From the NCBI GenBank assembly GCA_001692895.1, contig KV748204.1, forward strand, positions 1,454,771-1,518,770: a stretch of DNA of 64,000 nt, given 5' to 3'. Position numbers and translations under genes: made by a program. This stretch comes from Cenococcum geophilum 1.58 (lineage: Eukaryota > Ascomycota > Dothideomycetes > Gloniales > Gloniaceae). Below, piece by piece: positions 34,447 to 46,500 of this stretch. The notes under the pieces were generated by a model that ran no database searches, was not told where the DNA came from, and was given only the letters and a program-made list of their open reading frames with translations. Each line of letters begins with the position of its first letter. The first letter of the stretch is position 1.

Positions 34447-34673
34447 TATTAGCGATTTAGTTAATTAAGGTATAGGCACGGCAAAAGGGACGCGTAAGCC
34501 TATATAATTAGATTGTCTATAAACAAGAATCTAAAGTTAGGGAAAGGAAAGAAGAAGAAGAGTAGCGCCGTTCAATGTTTTATAAGATCTCTGCGTCACG
34601 TGACCACAATATGCGGCAATTTGTGGTAACTTACTAGTGCGTAGTTCTATTAAGTCCTGCTAGTGCCGTAATA
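34447..34673 (-). repeat. Right (5') LTR of element E
   Basis: 227 bp, paired with 28,724-28,950. Confidence 0.88.
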
Positions 34674-35661
34674 GTAGAAAGGGTTTTCCTTAGGTATATA
34701 TAGCGTATATACCTTATAGGTAAGTTACCCCTAGGTCGCCCGTACTTTATACCTATATAACTATCTACTTAGGTTTTACCTAATAATATCCTCCTTTTTA
34801 AAAGGATTATCCCCAATCCTTTATATACTTAAGCCTTAATAAGGAAAAATTTTAGAGGGGAAAGAGCGTCTTAATTTTGCGTATAGAGAGATAGGTGGTA
34901 TATATACGTGGCGCGAAAATGTTAAGGAACTTTAACTAGTGGTTAAAGTTGTCTAATTAGTTAGATTTGCCTTACTAAGACTTCTCCGCATTTAACTAAG
35001 TTAATAGCAATTTTTTATACTTGGTATAGAAAATCCTAATTAGTCTATTTAATGGGTAGAGCTAGGGCTTAATACTATTGCCCAAATTTAGAAGATTATT
35101 AGAAAATTAGAAATATTCTAAAAGCTTATTTATATAGGTAGGTTACTAGTACCTTACGGGTAGGTTATAGGTTATTTATATACAGCTAGATTTATAAACG
35201 GTGAGGCTATATACCTATTAAACCCATTACTAATTTATACTTTAGCCTTGCGTATTATCTATAGAGTATATATATAGAATAGTATATAAGTTATTAGTAT
35301 AGGTTACTACTAGTAGGTTACTAGCGGGTTTATAACAAAACTAGCCTAGTTATAGTAGGAATGTCTTAGTAAAACACTTAATAGATAAATTCCGACGCTT
35401 TAACCAAATTCTGCTAAATTAATTAAATTCTACTAAAGTCCGTTAAAGACCGCGTGCGTATATACACACGCATTAACCACTAAGCCTCTAACTATTTAAT
35501 TATATAATTCTCTTATTATTCCTTTCTCTTCTTTACGCAACGTCTTATTTTTAGCGAGAGCTATATACCCTTAGGTTTAAGTAAAATATATATTATTCCT
35601 TTAAATCTTCCCTAAAGTCTCTTCGCGCCCTTATATTACGTTACGTTAAAATAACTACTAT
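34674..35661. other. AT-rich remnant between E and F, possible 5' part of gypsy element J
   Basis: No gene. Because F carries a target duplication ACTAT, this stretch and 42,046-42,844 were once contiguous, and the latter is a gypsy gag. A TGTTAAGG...TATAACA segment at about 34,920-35,337 could be the left LTR of that element, but no partner LTR lies in the window. A palindrome TAGGTATATA...TATATACCTTA lies near 34,692-34,720. A 65-bp stretch at about 34,916-34,982 matches, inverted, the 3' end of element E. Confidence 0.35.
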
Positions 35662-35933
35662 TGTTGGTACCAATTTAATGGTATAAGTGAGTCGTGTCTA
35701 GGGGCACGAAATACGTGTGGTATCGTATGCTCATTTAGACGGTGGTGACTGTCAATTGTATTGAAGTAGACTACGTGGTCTATATACTAATGCGTCCTCC
35801 CCCTAATTAGTCAGTGCTTCATAAGTGCACCAGACGCGTAAGCGAGTGGCTGGTGCACCAAACGCGTAAACGCGTACCTGGCGTACCGAACGCGTAGGCA
35901 CGCGGTTGGTACGACAGGTGCTGTAATTATACA
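35662..35933 (-). repeat. Left (3') LTR of element F
   Basis: 272 bp, with copies at 41,774-42,045 (same orientation), 42,845-43,115 and 63,346-63,616 (inverted). Confidence 0.92.
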
Positions 35934-36179
35934 CTGGCGGTACTTGAAAAATGAAGCCACTTGTGTATAGTCTCCGTAATTGCTTTAATAGAACCATAAA
36001 ACACAAAAGAAAATATATAGGAAACTCCTCCCAAGGTGCCTTCTGGGCTGCCTTCCAAACGGTGCCCCAAGCTGGTCGTAAGTCCTGCTTACGGTCCGTA
36101 AAATGAATCGTACGGCCTTTTAACGGGCCGTAGGCGTTCCGTAGATGCTCCGTCAGTCTCATTCCACCCATTCTATGAC

Positions 36180-39100
36180 TTCTAGGTTAAGCTTATTTAT
36201 ATTAATTAGGGTTTTAAGGGCTTAACACGGCTTTGCCTTAGTTATGGCGTCTACTAGGTTATTTCTGCCGCTAATCCATTTAACCTCCGCAATTTCACGT
36301 TGTTTATAGGCCTGACGTAAGCACATTAAGTCGACCATAAGCCTCTTCTCTTGTGTCGTACCTAGTTTAACTAGGCAGTCGTAGAGGGACTTTAAATCGG
36401 TATATAAAACTAGGGGTAACTGCTCCAGTTATAGGATCTTCTAGACTGTTAATTTGATTACGGCTGCTATATTAAAGCTATAAGCTAGTGCGTATAGTTC
36501 GGAAGCTAGTACGCTGCGGGTTACTCGTTTGCATTTAATTAAAGACCAGTACAGTATATTTGCGTCCTAATTGTGGTCTATAAGTACAATTATAAAGCCA
36601 ATTTGTAATAATAGGTCTTTGTTATTGGCAAAGAAGGCGTCCGTAAATGCTAGTAAGCTAAGGGAACTTAGGTCTAGTGGTACGAAAGTAAGTCCCCTTG
36701 CTACATTATTAATTTGCCACTAAATGCGCTTATTAAGCTACTTAATATTTTCTTCTTGCGGATCTACTGCCTGGGCCGCAAAGGACAAGTCGTAGGCAGA
36801 TTTAGGTTGACAGACTGTGGCAATATAGGCGCCCCTTACACGCTGTGCAGCGTATTAATCCTTCGTATTTACGGTCTTACGGGTCTCTCCGCGGGAACTA
36901 GTGAGGTCCGTAGGCTTTGCTATAACGGGCTTTAGGTTTTAAGCTTGGCGTTCCTAAGTCAGCTTAATTAGGTTGCCCTTTTATATAATTAGGCCTCCAT
37001 TAAACTTAATCGGATTCTACTTAGTTAACTACTCTCGCGGCTTTGCCAAGAACTTGGCCTTTTATAGTTTAGTTTCTTTAGCATCTATAAAGGTCTGGTC
37101 TGCTAGGAATAGGGTATTATCTGTTTAGAGTCTAACAATACTAAGGCCGTTTAATGGGCTGTATAGGAGGTAAGGGTCATAGGTCGACTGTTCTATTTTA
37201 AGCTTACTAACGTAATGCTGGTGGTATGTCTTAAACCAATGGTTTCTAGCTTCCGGTACTCCGTATAGAGGTTTTACGACCCGTAGGATTGTTCCTAGTT
37301 GTAGGTTAAGCTCAGGGGGTAGCCGTATAAAGATGTCTCTGCTTAGGTAGGTATTAGACTGCATATAGGCTTGCGAGATATCCCGTAGATAAAGGGCTAC
37401 GGGTTTACTTTGCTGTAGTCCAGGCGTAAGTGCAAGTATAATCCGTTAGCTAACTCGTTAAATTGTAGGCGATTGCGTAAGGACTAAGCCCTTCCCTTAG
37501 TCATTGTAGGCTTGTACGATAAGCCTTAATTTTTTAAAAGCTTTGTTAGTACCTAGGTGCTTAATTTCGTTAACAAAGCGTAAGTTAAATATACGGACGC
37601 CTTGCGGAACGTCTTTCTCCGTTATAACCGCAAAGACGCCCTTTTTAAGTAGTCCGTTAATCTCTTTACGTCGTAAGTCCGTAAAGGGGGTTTCCTATAC
37701 TAGAACTAATATATCCGCAGGCGGAGATTGCCTTGCGGATATTCCTGTGGAGGTTAGGTAAGTCTCTGTTATAGTATTCTTAGTTACGGGGTGCTTTTAG
37801 GGGCGTCCTTAACCGCGCTTTATAGTAGGTATAGCGGGTTTAGTAGGTTTCTAGGGGACTTTTAGGGTAGGCAAGGGTGCTTCTAGCTCGTCTAATTCGG
37901 CGGTCGCTTCTGGTTTGTCTAGTTTGGCGGTTACCTCCGGTTTATCTAGCTTAGTAGTTGCTTCTAGTTCGTCTAGCTTAACGTCATGGGTGTCTTTGGG
38001 CCGAAAGTAGGGTTTTATAAACGTGCTCCTAAAGCTAGTTAGGCCGCTAGGAAGTTGTATATAGCACGTCTCGTTTTCTACAGCTAGTAAACGGTAGGGT
38101 CCAGTCCACTTGCCGCTTTTACGCCATATAAGGACTTCAGAGTTAAGCAGGAGGTCGTATACTAAGGTCGTGTTAGGTCCATTATAGTAGTGCAGGGCGT
38201 TATTAATAGTTTGTTTAGCCCGTAGCTTGACTATCTCGGCCATCGCCTTCCGTATTGCAGCTGCTCGTTCCGTAATAGACGGGGCAGGAGGATCTAGGTT
38301 GCTTATCTTTGGGTAGGCTCCGTAGACTAAGAGGGTGGGTACTAATCCGTTAGGGCCAGCGGTGTCGTTAACGGCTTTTACGGCTATTTGTAGGGCCAGT
38401 TCCTTTTAGATATCCTTACATTCGTCCGTAATAATCTAGTAAGCTCTCCATAAGGCTAGGTAAGCTCGCTTAATAAGCCTAACGGACCAATATGCCTTAA
38501 CTGGGACAGCTTTTGTTAATATAGCCATGGCCGTAGCATACTACTGGAATTCCTTGCTAATGAAGTTCCTACCGGCGTCGTGGGTGATATACTGCGGAGG
38601 TCCGACGTATATGTCGATCCAGCAGGTCCGTAAAATATCCTAAGTATATTTTATGGATATATTTTGCAACTAACGGGCGGCTTAGTAGCGGGTTGCCTTA
38701 TCGATTATATATAATACTAGACTGCCGTTAATATACATAATGTCCACGTATACTAAGTGGTTAAAGTCAAGGTCCTTATAAAGGGTGAACTTAAATCGGC
38801 CTAGGGAACGTCCGTATTTCTAGCAAAAGGAGCAGTATTTAATTAGGTAGTTGATTGCCTTCCTATTAACGTCGTTATATCCGGAGCGTTTAAGGACTCT
38901 ATATAGCTTTTCGGCTAACGGGTAGCCGAAACGGCGGTATAGGCGGTAGATCTTAGTACTGGTAAGGTAGCACGGGTTATGGTTAAAAGATTCCTAAATA
39001 TAGGTCCGTAAAGTTTCTCCCTATATAAGGAACGGGTGTCCAAATCGTTATATAATTGGTAGGGTAATATACTTACTTTCTAGGGTAGTTATGGGGCCAA

Positions 39101-39900
39101 TTAGGGTATCCGTAATATTGTTATAGTAGACCTATAGTCTGTCTATGTCCGCAAGGCAGAGTAGGAAAGGGGTGTCTGCTTTTACTATGTGGAAGTTAAC
39201 TAGGCTAATTGGGGTCTTAACTTTAACTAATCCAATTAATGCGGTTAAGCTAATGCCGAATTGGACGTTTACGGCCCCAGTTTACATAGTATTAATGTCC
39301 GTATTGTTATTTACGGTGGTCTTATATGCAAGGTATTGTCCGTAACCTGTAGTAGACTTCTTAGAGGTACCTGTATTAATTATAATGCTGTAGAATTCTT
39401 TAGGGGTATAGCGTTCTGTGGTGATATATGCAAATGGGTCCTATTCGCGGTCCGTAACGTCCATAATGGGTCTAATAGGTATGCTTGCGGGCTGGTTTTC
39501 GGGTGCAATTAAGTGTATAAAGGAACGGTCGGCTAATACGGTCGTGATATTAAAGGTTTGGTTGTCCGTAAAAGGTCCGTAAGTGGTTAGGAACGTCTCT
39601 GAGATCTCCTGTTCCTAAGTATTTAAGTTAAAGTCAATTATAAGGGCTTCTATTGACTCGTCAAGAGACTCCTCCGCTTCCTCTCCTTCGTAGTCTAAGA
39701 TAAACTAGTTAATCCGATTGTCAAATTTCTTCTTAAACTTATTACGTTCTTTTTAGGTATACCTTATAGACTAACATCCTTCCTTACCGCATATAAAGCA
39801 CTTCTGGCTGGTTCGTCTATAGGGGTATACTTTTGTACGGGAGTTATTGCGGGGGTTGCGGGTAGGGCCTGGTCGATACAGGTACTGCTAGCGGTAGCGG
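36180..39900 (-). pseudogene. pol remnant of element F: integrase, RT, RNase H
   Basis: The open stretch at 37,364-37,125 reads RLPPEL...ILRVVKPLYGVPEARNHWF, the classic copia reverse-transcriptase block. The stretch at 38,243-37,851 ends the integrase region (LLNSEVLIWRKSGKWTGPYRLL, a beta-barrel-like DNA-binding domain) and then carries repeats of LDKPEATAKLDE type. The RNase H end lies near 36,500-36,200. Broken. Confidence 0.8.
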
Positions 39901-39999
39901 CGGTCCGTAAAGTAGACATCTAAGTCTATTTGCGGATATTAAATATCCGTAATGAAGGCTTAAGTGCTGCCTGGTGGGTTTAAGACTTCGTACGTTATA

Positions 40000-41250
40000 A
40001 TAGAGGAGCGTAGATCATTAATAAGGCCAGCTAAAGTGTCTGCAGGCTTATAATAGGCGTACTTACAGGGCTCTACTTCCTGGCAGGCCGTAATTAGTTT
40101 ATTATGCAGGAAGTTGTCTATTTAAAGCTTAGCGTTAAGGCCGTGCTATAGGTGCCGGAGGTCTTTAATGAAAATTTGCAGGCACTCTATAGTCGATTTT
40201 TTAGTGTTCTTATTAATTACGGTCCGTAGCTTGGTTGCATTCCATTGGGTAAGGATATCACGCCTATATTCCGGTCCTTTAAAGTAGTTACGGGTAGCTT
40301 TACATAGCTTATTAAAGGGAACACTAAGGGGTTTATTCTTGAGGTTAGTGTAGTAGTAGTCGAGTACTAGGCCGCGCAGCATAGTAGAGTAGGCTTGGCT
40401 GAACTCTTATTTAGGAATATTAGCCTTTTAGCAAAGGTCCGTAAAGATAGTTAGTTTAAAGTCAAAATTGTCGTTTTTACCGCTGTACTTAGATTCGTCG
40501 GTATAGAGTTTAGCTAGGTTAGCTAGTTCCTTACCGTAGGTCTTTGCTTAGGTGCGTTGCGGATCTATAACTTGTGGATTTATGGCTTGCGGATATATGG
40601 CTTACGGATATATAGTTTGCGGATATATAGCTTGCGGATCTATAACTTGGGCAGGTTACGGATCTATAGCTTTATTAACGGAAGGGTTTTGGTCCATATT
40701 TTGGTTTACGGGGGTATTACGGTCCGTAACTTGGGTACTAGGTGTGCTTTAGCCCGTAAGATTAATTCCGAAACTGCTTAGATTTGTAGGATAAGTTTAA
40801 TTAAGTGGGTTAGGTATAAGGCTAGCGATTATATTAAGTTTGGAAGAAGTAAAGAGTTCCTTAGTTTCTTGGAACTGGTCTAGGATTTCCTCTTTAGTTT
40901 ATTCCGTTTGGTCCTTTTTGTGTATTATGTTGTATAAGGACTATGTAATAGTAACTCGTTTATTCCTTTTAACCTATATACCTTAGTTACGTAAGAGGGT
41001 CCGTAGGTTACGGATGGTAGTAGGGTTGCATGCTTTAAAGATAGCTTCCGTAAAGTCCGCGAAGTCTTCCTAGTATTGCTCCTATAGGTTGACGTTTATA
41101 AGCTTAAAATATTCGTATTTAAGAACTTTGAATTTAATATAGTTGTTAACGTCAGGTATAGACGTGAGGTTAACTCCCTACCTCCACTTTTCCTAACCTT
41201 TATTAACTTGCTTTCTTAGGTCTGCTATACTGTATTGTGTAGTATAGTAC
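40000..41250 (-). pseudogene. gag remnant of element F with a pentapeptide repeat
   Basis: The open stretch at 40,382-40,146 is a copia gag piece (DYYYTNLKNKPLSVPFNKLCKATRNYF). Upstream on the coding strand, 40,646-40,557 holds six 15-bp units coding for repeats of P-Q-x-I-[YDN]. The gag of element G carries the same array. A zinc-knuckle-like stretch lies near 39,810-39,760. Broken. Confidence 0.7.
40557..40646 (-). repeat. 15-bp minisatellite in element F gag
   Basis: Six tandem units of TTGCGGATATATAGC type. On the coding strand each gives five residues, P-Q-[AVT]-I-[YDN]. Confidence 0.85.
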
Positions 41251-41579
41251 GTAGTGGGTAGGAGAGGTCTTGTAGTGGTCCGTAAAGGCGGTTGGCGGGT
41301 CCGTGGTAGTTTATAGGAGGGTAAGGGTGTCCGTAAGGGGTCTTAACAGGTCCGTAGTGGTCCGTAGAGGGGTAGGAGGTCTCCATAATGGTCCGTAAAG
41401 GTAATTAACGAGTCCGTAACGGTTCGCAGAAGGGTAAGAGGTCTCTGTAAGGGGTTTAAAAGACGTCGGAGGTATTAAAAGAGGGTGTAGTAAGGGTTGG
41501 GGTTCGAGGTGGTCGCGTTCTTAGTGATCGCGTTCTTAATATGGTTGCGTTGACTACTGGTATAGTGGTTAATATCTCT

Positions 41580-41740
41580 GATTAAGGTGGAGCGTAAACG
41601 TCTTCCAAAACCAGGGTAGATTTAAGGTAATTTTAGGTAAGATGGAGCGTCAGACGTCTTCCAAATCTAGAGTACTTTAATTCTCTTTAACTGAAATAGG
41701 GGCTTGTAAGGTGGAGCGTAAACGTCTTCTAAGTAAGTGC
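41580..41740. repeat. Three copies of a 26-bp motif in the leader of element F
   Basis: TAAGGTGGAGCGTAAACGTC and near copies, each continuing into TTCCAAA-like sequence, recur near 41,584, 41,638 and 41,710, between the 5' LTR and gag. Function unknown; leader motifs could be packaging or dimerisation sites. Confidence 0.6.
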
Positions 41741-41773
41741 GTATCTCCTGATCTATGCGCGCTCACTAATCAG

Positions 41774-42045
41774 TGTTGGTACCAATTTAATGGTATAAGT
41801 GAGTCGTGTCTAGGGGCACGAAATACGTGTGGTATCGTATGCTTATTTAGACGGTGGTGACTGTCGATTGTATTAAAGTAGACTACGTGGTCTATATACT
41901 AATGCGTCCTCCCCCTAATTAGTTAGTGCTTTATAAGTGCACCAGACGCGTAAGCGAGTGGCTGGTGCACCAAACGCGTAAACGCGTACCTGGCGTACCA
42001 AACGCGTAGGCACGCGGTTGGTACGACAGGTGCTGTAATTATACA
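41774..42045 (-). repeat. Right (5') LTR of element F
   Basis: 272 bp, followed directly by the target duplication ACTAT. Confidence 0.92.
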
Positions 42046-42844
42046 ACTATTAAAATAGTAAATAAACTTAAACCTACTGTGTTAACTATAAGCATTATAG
42101 CCCTAGATAGGGAATAGTTAACTATAATATAATAGTTTTTTATAAATACTTTGGCCTAATAGCAAGCGATATTAGAAGCTTAGTACTAGCAATTAATAGG
42201 AGCAATCCGCGAAGAACTCTATAACCTTAAAGCACTTATATTAGAGACCCTAATAATAACACCTATAAATAAAATTAAAATAACTATATATAAACCCGGC
42301 CCGTTAAATATAAACCCTAAACTAGTAATAGTAGCTTAACCTATACCTATAATAAACTTAATACTTACTATAAAATCTAAAAAGCTCCCTAACCCTCTAA
42401 TATTTAATAGAAATTAAAATAACCTATATCCCTTTATAACTAAGCTCCGTCTTAAACTTTTAATAAACTATAACTAATACCTTACTAAAGCTAGCAAGAT
42501 TGGCTATAGAATGTCTTATTTAAGTAAAAATACTATATAAACTATAGACCTATTCTTTTATAATAGCAACTTCGTTAATTTTAAAATATTTATCTCTCTA
42601 CTAGAATAAATATATAATAACGCCAGCCGCGAATATATAGCTATTACTAAACTTAAAAACCTATAATAATGGAACCGAGACTTTACTAGCTTCTTCTTGG
42701 AATTTTTAGGCCTTATTAGTAAACTGAATTAGAATTAAGCCGCTAGAGTTACTACTCTCTATTAAGCTATTTTGGATAAAATTAAAGTATAGTTAGTAGG
42801 TAGAGAACTACTAAAGGACTTACCTAAATTTGCTATAATGTATT
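42046..42844 (+). pseudogene. Element J: gypsy gag remnant between F and G
   Basis: In one plus frame the second half (about 42,440-42,844) has the look of a Ty3/gypsy gag capsid: a WNRDFTSFFLEFLGLI stretch near 42,670, preceded by an R-x-SYLS...F block and followed by LVGRELLKDLPKFAIM. It runs straight into the target site of element G and should continue after 63,616. It is the oldest layer here, hit by both F and G. Broken. Confidence 0.55.
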
Positions 42845-43115
42845 TATATAATTACAGCACCTATTATACCAACCGCGTGCTTATGCGTTCGGTATACTAG
42901 GTACGCGTTTACGCGTTTAGTGCACTAACTACTCGCTTACGCGTCTGGTGCACTTATAAAGCACTAACTAATTAGGGGGGAGGTGCATTAGTATATAGAC
43001 CACGTAGTCTGCTTTATATAATTAATAGTTACCACCATCCTAAAGAGTATACGATACTATACGTATTTTGTGCCCCGGGATATAATTTACTTATGCTATT
43101 AAATTAGTACGAATA
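42845..43115 (+). repeat. Left (5') LTR of element G
   Basis: Reverse complement of the F LTR with many transitions. Target duplication GTATT precedes it. Confidence 0.9.
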
Positions 43116-43599
43116 CTAATTAGTAAGCGCGCACAGATTAGCAATTACTTAACACCTCCCCCTAAGCGATATACGACAGTAACTACCCGTTTAGACTCCT
43201 AGTACGACCTACTAAAAGGTTAGAAGTTAGGGATTACGGAACTATCACTAACTCTATATACTTATTTAAGTCTTAGTACGGTTTACCGGAAGTATAATAG
43301 ACGCGAATACAGACCTATACGGAACCCCCTACCCTCCTTTAAACACCAAACCCCTATCCTTAAACCTCGAACCCCTATTCCTACTACACCCTCCCCCAAT
43401 TCCTCTAACCTCTCTCAGACCCCTTACGGAGACCCCTTACCCTTCTACGAACTACTACGGACCTATTAATTACCTCTATAGACCGTTATAAAACCTTATA
43501 GAAACCCCTTACCCTTCTATAAACCGTTATGGACATTAACCACCTTTACGGACCACTATAAGACCTCTTCCACCCACTACGTACTACACTACACTATAT

Positions 43600-46500
43600 A
43601 GTATGGCAGACCTAAGGAAGCAAGTCAATAAAGGCTAGGAAAAGTGGAGGTAGGGAGCCGACCTTACGTCTATACCTGACGTTAACAACTATATTAAATT
43701 TAAAGTTCTTAAATATGAATATTTTAAGCTTATAAACGTCGACCTATAGGAGTAATACTAGAAAGACTTCGCGGACCTTACGGAAGCTATCTTTAAAGTA
43801 TATAACCCTACTACTATCTATAACCTACGGACCCTCTTATATAACTAAGGTGTATGGGTTAAAAGGAATAAACGAGTTACTATTATATAGTCCTTATACA
43901 ATATAGTATATAAGAAGGACCAAACGGAATAGACTAAAGAGGAAATCCTAGACCAGTTCTAAGAAACTAAAGAACTCTTTACTTCTTTTAAACTTAATAT
44001 AATCGCTAGCCTTATACCTAACCTACTTAACCAAATTCGTCCCATAAACCCAAGCGGCTTTAGACTTAACCTTATTGGCCAAAATATACCCTACTCTTAA
44101 GCTACGGACCATAACACCCCTGTAAACCAAAATACGGACTAAATTACCCCCGTTATTTAAACCATAGATCCGCAAGCCATATATCCGCAAACTATATATC
44201 TGTAAGCTATATATCCGTAAACTACAGATCCGCAAACTATAGATCTGTAAGTTATAGATCCGCAACCTACCTAAGTAAAGACCTATGGTAAGGAGCTAGC
44301 TAACCTAGCTAAGCTCTATACTAACGAATCCAAATACAGCAGCAAAAATGATAATTTTAATTTTAAACTAACCATCTTTACGGACCTTTATTAGAAGGCT
44401 AATATTCCTAAACGGAAGTTTAGCTAAGCCTACTCTACTATACTGTGCGGCCTAGCCCTTAACCACTACTATACCAACCTTAAGAGTAACCCCCTTGGTG
44501 TTCCATTTAATAAGCTATGCAAAGCTATATATAACTACTTTAAAGGACCGGAATATAAGCGTAATATTTTTACCTAATAGAATGCGACCAAGCTACGGAC
44601 CGTAATTGATAAGAATACCGAAAAATCGACTATAGAGTGTCTGCAAATCCTTATTAAAGACCTTCGGCACCTATAGCACGGCTTTAACGCTAAGCTTTAA
44701 ACAAATAACTTCCTATATAATAAACTTATTACGGCTTACTAGAAAGTAGAGCTCTATAAGTATACCTACTATAAGCCTATAAATACCTTAGCTGGCCTTA
44801 TTAATAATCTACGCTCCTCTATTATAATATATAAAGTCTTAAACCCGCCAGGCAGCACTAAAGCCTTTGTTATGGATATTTAATATCCATAAATAGACTT
44901 AAACGTCTACTTTACGGACCGCCGTTACCGCTAGCAGCACCTATACCGACTAAGTCCTACTTATAACCCCTATAGCAACTCCCGTATAAAAGTATACCCC
45001 CGCAGACAAATAAGCCAGAAATGCTTCGTATGTGGTAAGGAAGGATATTAGTCTATAAGGCATACCTAGGAAGAACGTAATAGGTTTAAGAAGAGATTTA
45101 ATAAATGAATTAGCCAGTTTATCTTAGAATACGAAGGAAAGGAAGAAGAGGAGCCCCCTAATAAGTTAATAGAAGCCCTTATAATTAACTTTAACTTAAA
45201 TAACTAGGAATAGGAGACCTTAGAGATGTTCCTAACTACTTTCGGACCTTTTACGGACAGCTAAGCCTTTAATATTACAACCGTATTAGCCGACCGCTTA
45301 TTTATATACTTAATTACACCTAAAAACCAATCTATAAGTACACCCGCTAGACCCGTTACGGATATTATAGACTACGAATAGGACCTATTTGCATATATTA
45401 CCAAAGAACGCTATACCTCTAAAGAATTCTACGGTGTTATAATCGATATAGGTGCCTTAAAGAAGTCTACCGCGGGCTACGGATAATACTTTATATATAG
45501 GACCACCATAAATAATAATACGGACATTAATATTATATAAACTAGGGCCGTAAACGTCTAATTTGGCATTGGCTTAACCGCATTAATTAGATTAGTTAAA
45601 GTTAAGACTCTAATTAGCCTAGTTAACTTTTACGTAGTAAAAATAAATACCCCCTTTCTACTCTATTTTATAGATATAAATAGGTTATAGGTATACTACA
45701 ATAATGTTACGGACACCCTAATTGGCCCCGTAACTACCCTAGGAAATAAGCATATTACCTTACTAATTACATAACAATTTAGACACCCGTTTCTTATATA
45801 GGGAGAGACCTTACGGACCTACATTTAGGAATCTTTTAACTATAACCCGTGCTACCTTACTAGTACGGAGATCTACCGTCTATACCGCCGTTTCGGCTAC
45901 CTGTTAGCCAAAAAGCTATATAAAGTCCTTAAACGCTCTAGACATAACGACGTTAATAGGAAGGTAGTTAATTACCTAACTAAATACTGCTCCTTCTGCT
46001 AGAAATACAGACGTTCCCTAGGCCGATTTAAGTTCACCCTTTATAAGGACCTTAACTTTAACCACTTAGTGTATATAGACATTATATACATTAACGGCAG
46101 TTTAGTATTATATATAATCGACAAGGCAACCCGCTATTAAGCCGCCCGTTAGTTGTAAAACATATCTATAAAATACACTTAGGATATTTTACGGACCTGC
46201 TAGATTAACACATACGTTAGACCTCCGCAGTATATTACCTATAACGCTAATAGGAACTTTATTAGTAAGGAATTCTAGTAGTATACTATAGCTATAGCTA
46301 TATTAACAAAAGCTGTTCTAGTTAAGGCGTACTAGTCTGTTAGGCTTATTAAGCGAGCTTACCTAGCTCTATAGAGAGCTTACTAGATTATTACGGACAA
46401 GTATAAGGATATTTAAAAGGAACTAGCTCTATAGATGGCCGTAAAAGCTATTAATAACACTGCTAGCCTGGACGGACTAGTACCTACCCTCTTAGTCTAT

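Larger units (their letters stand above)
28724..34673 (-). mobile_element. Element E: Ty3/gypsy LTR retrotransposon, broken
   Basis: Two 227-bp LTRs (28,724-28,950 and 34,447-34,673; T[G/A]TTAGCGA...GCCGTAATA). The target duplication is GTAGG (28,719-28,723) and GTAGA (34,674-34,678), differing by one transition. The run ACCCCCCCCTCC inside the left LTR is a minus-strand polypurine tract. Minus-strand remnants are gag with a zinc-knuckle-like stretch (about 33,260-33,215), protease (about 32,900-32,700), RT with a YLDN-I-type block (about 31,560-31,520), RNase H (about 31,300-30,830) and integrase (about 30,700-29,700). Total 5,950 bp, a normal gypsy length. Broken in many places, strongly RIP-affected. 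Confidence 0.88.
35662..42045 (-). mobile_element. Element F: Ty1/copia LTR retrotransposon, youngest-looking, broken
   Basis: 272-bp LTRs at 35,662-35,933 and 41,774-42,045 (TGTTGGTACC...AATTATACA), with a perfect target duplication ACTAT at 35,657-35,661 and 42,046-42,050. The LTRs differ at six sites by eye, all transitions, far fewer than in the other elements. The order on the minus strand is gag (about 41,200-40,000), protease, integrase (about 39,000-37,850), then reverse transcriptase (about 37,400-37,000) and RNase H (to about 36,200). Integrase before RT defines Ty1/copia. Several stretches remain open, but the element is broken. It is the same family as element G. Confidence 0.93.

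Noticed and set aside
28700-34700. E taken as another copy of C
   Set aside because: LTR sequences, LTR lengths (227 against 203 bp) and internal layouts differ.
35803-36171. 122-codon minus-strand frame
   Set aside because: Runs from the tail of element F into its LTR; not a separate gene.
40552-40781. Plus-strand frames with RIYSLRIYG repeats
   Set aside because: Antisense reading of the 15-bp gag minisatellite; the coding strand is the minus strand.
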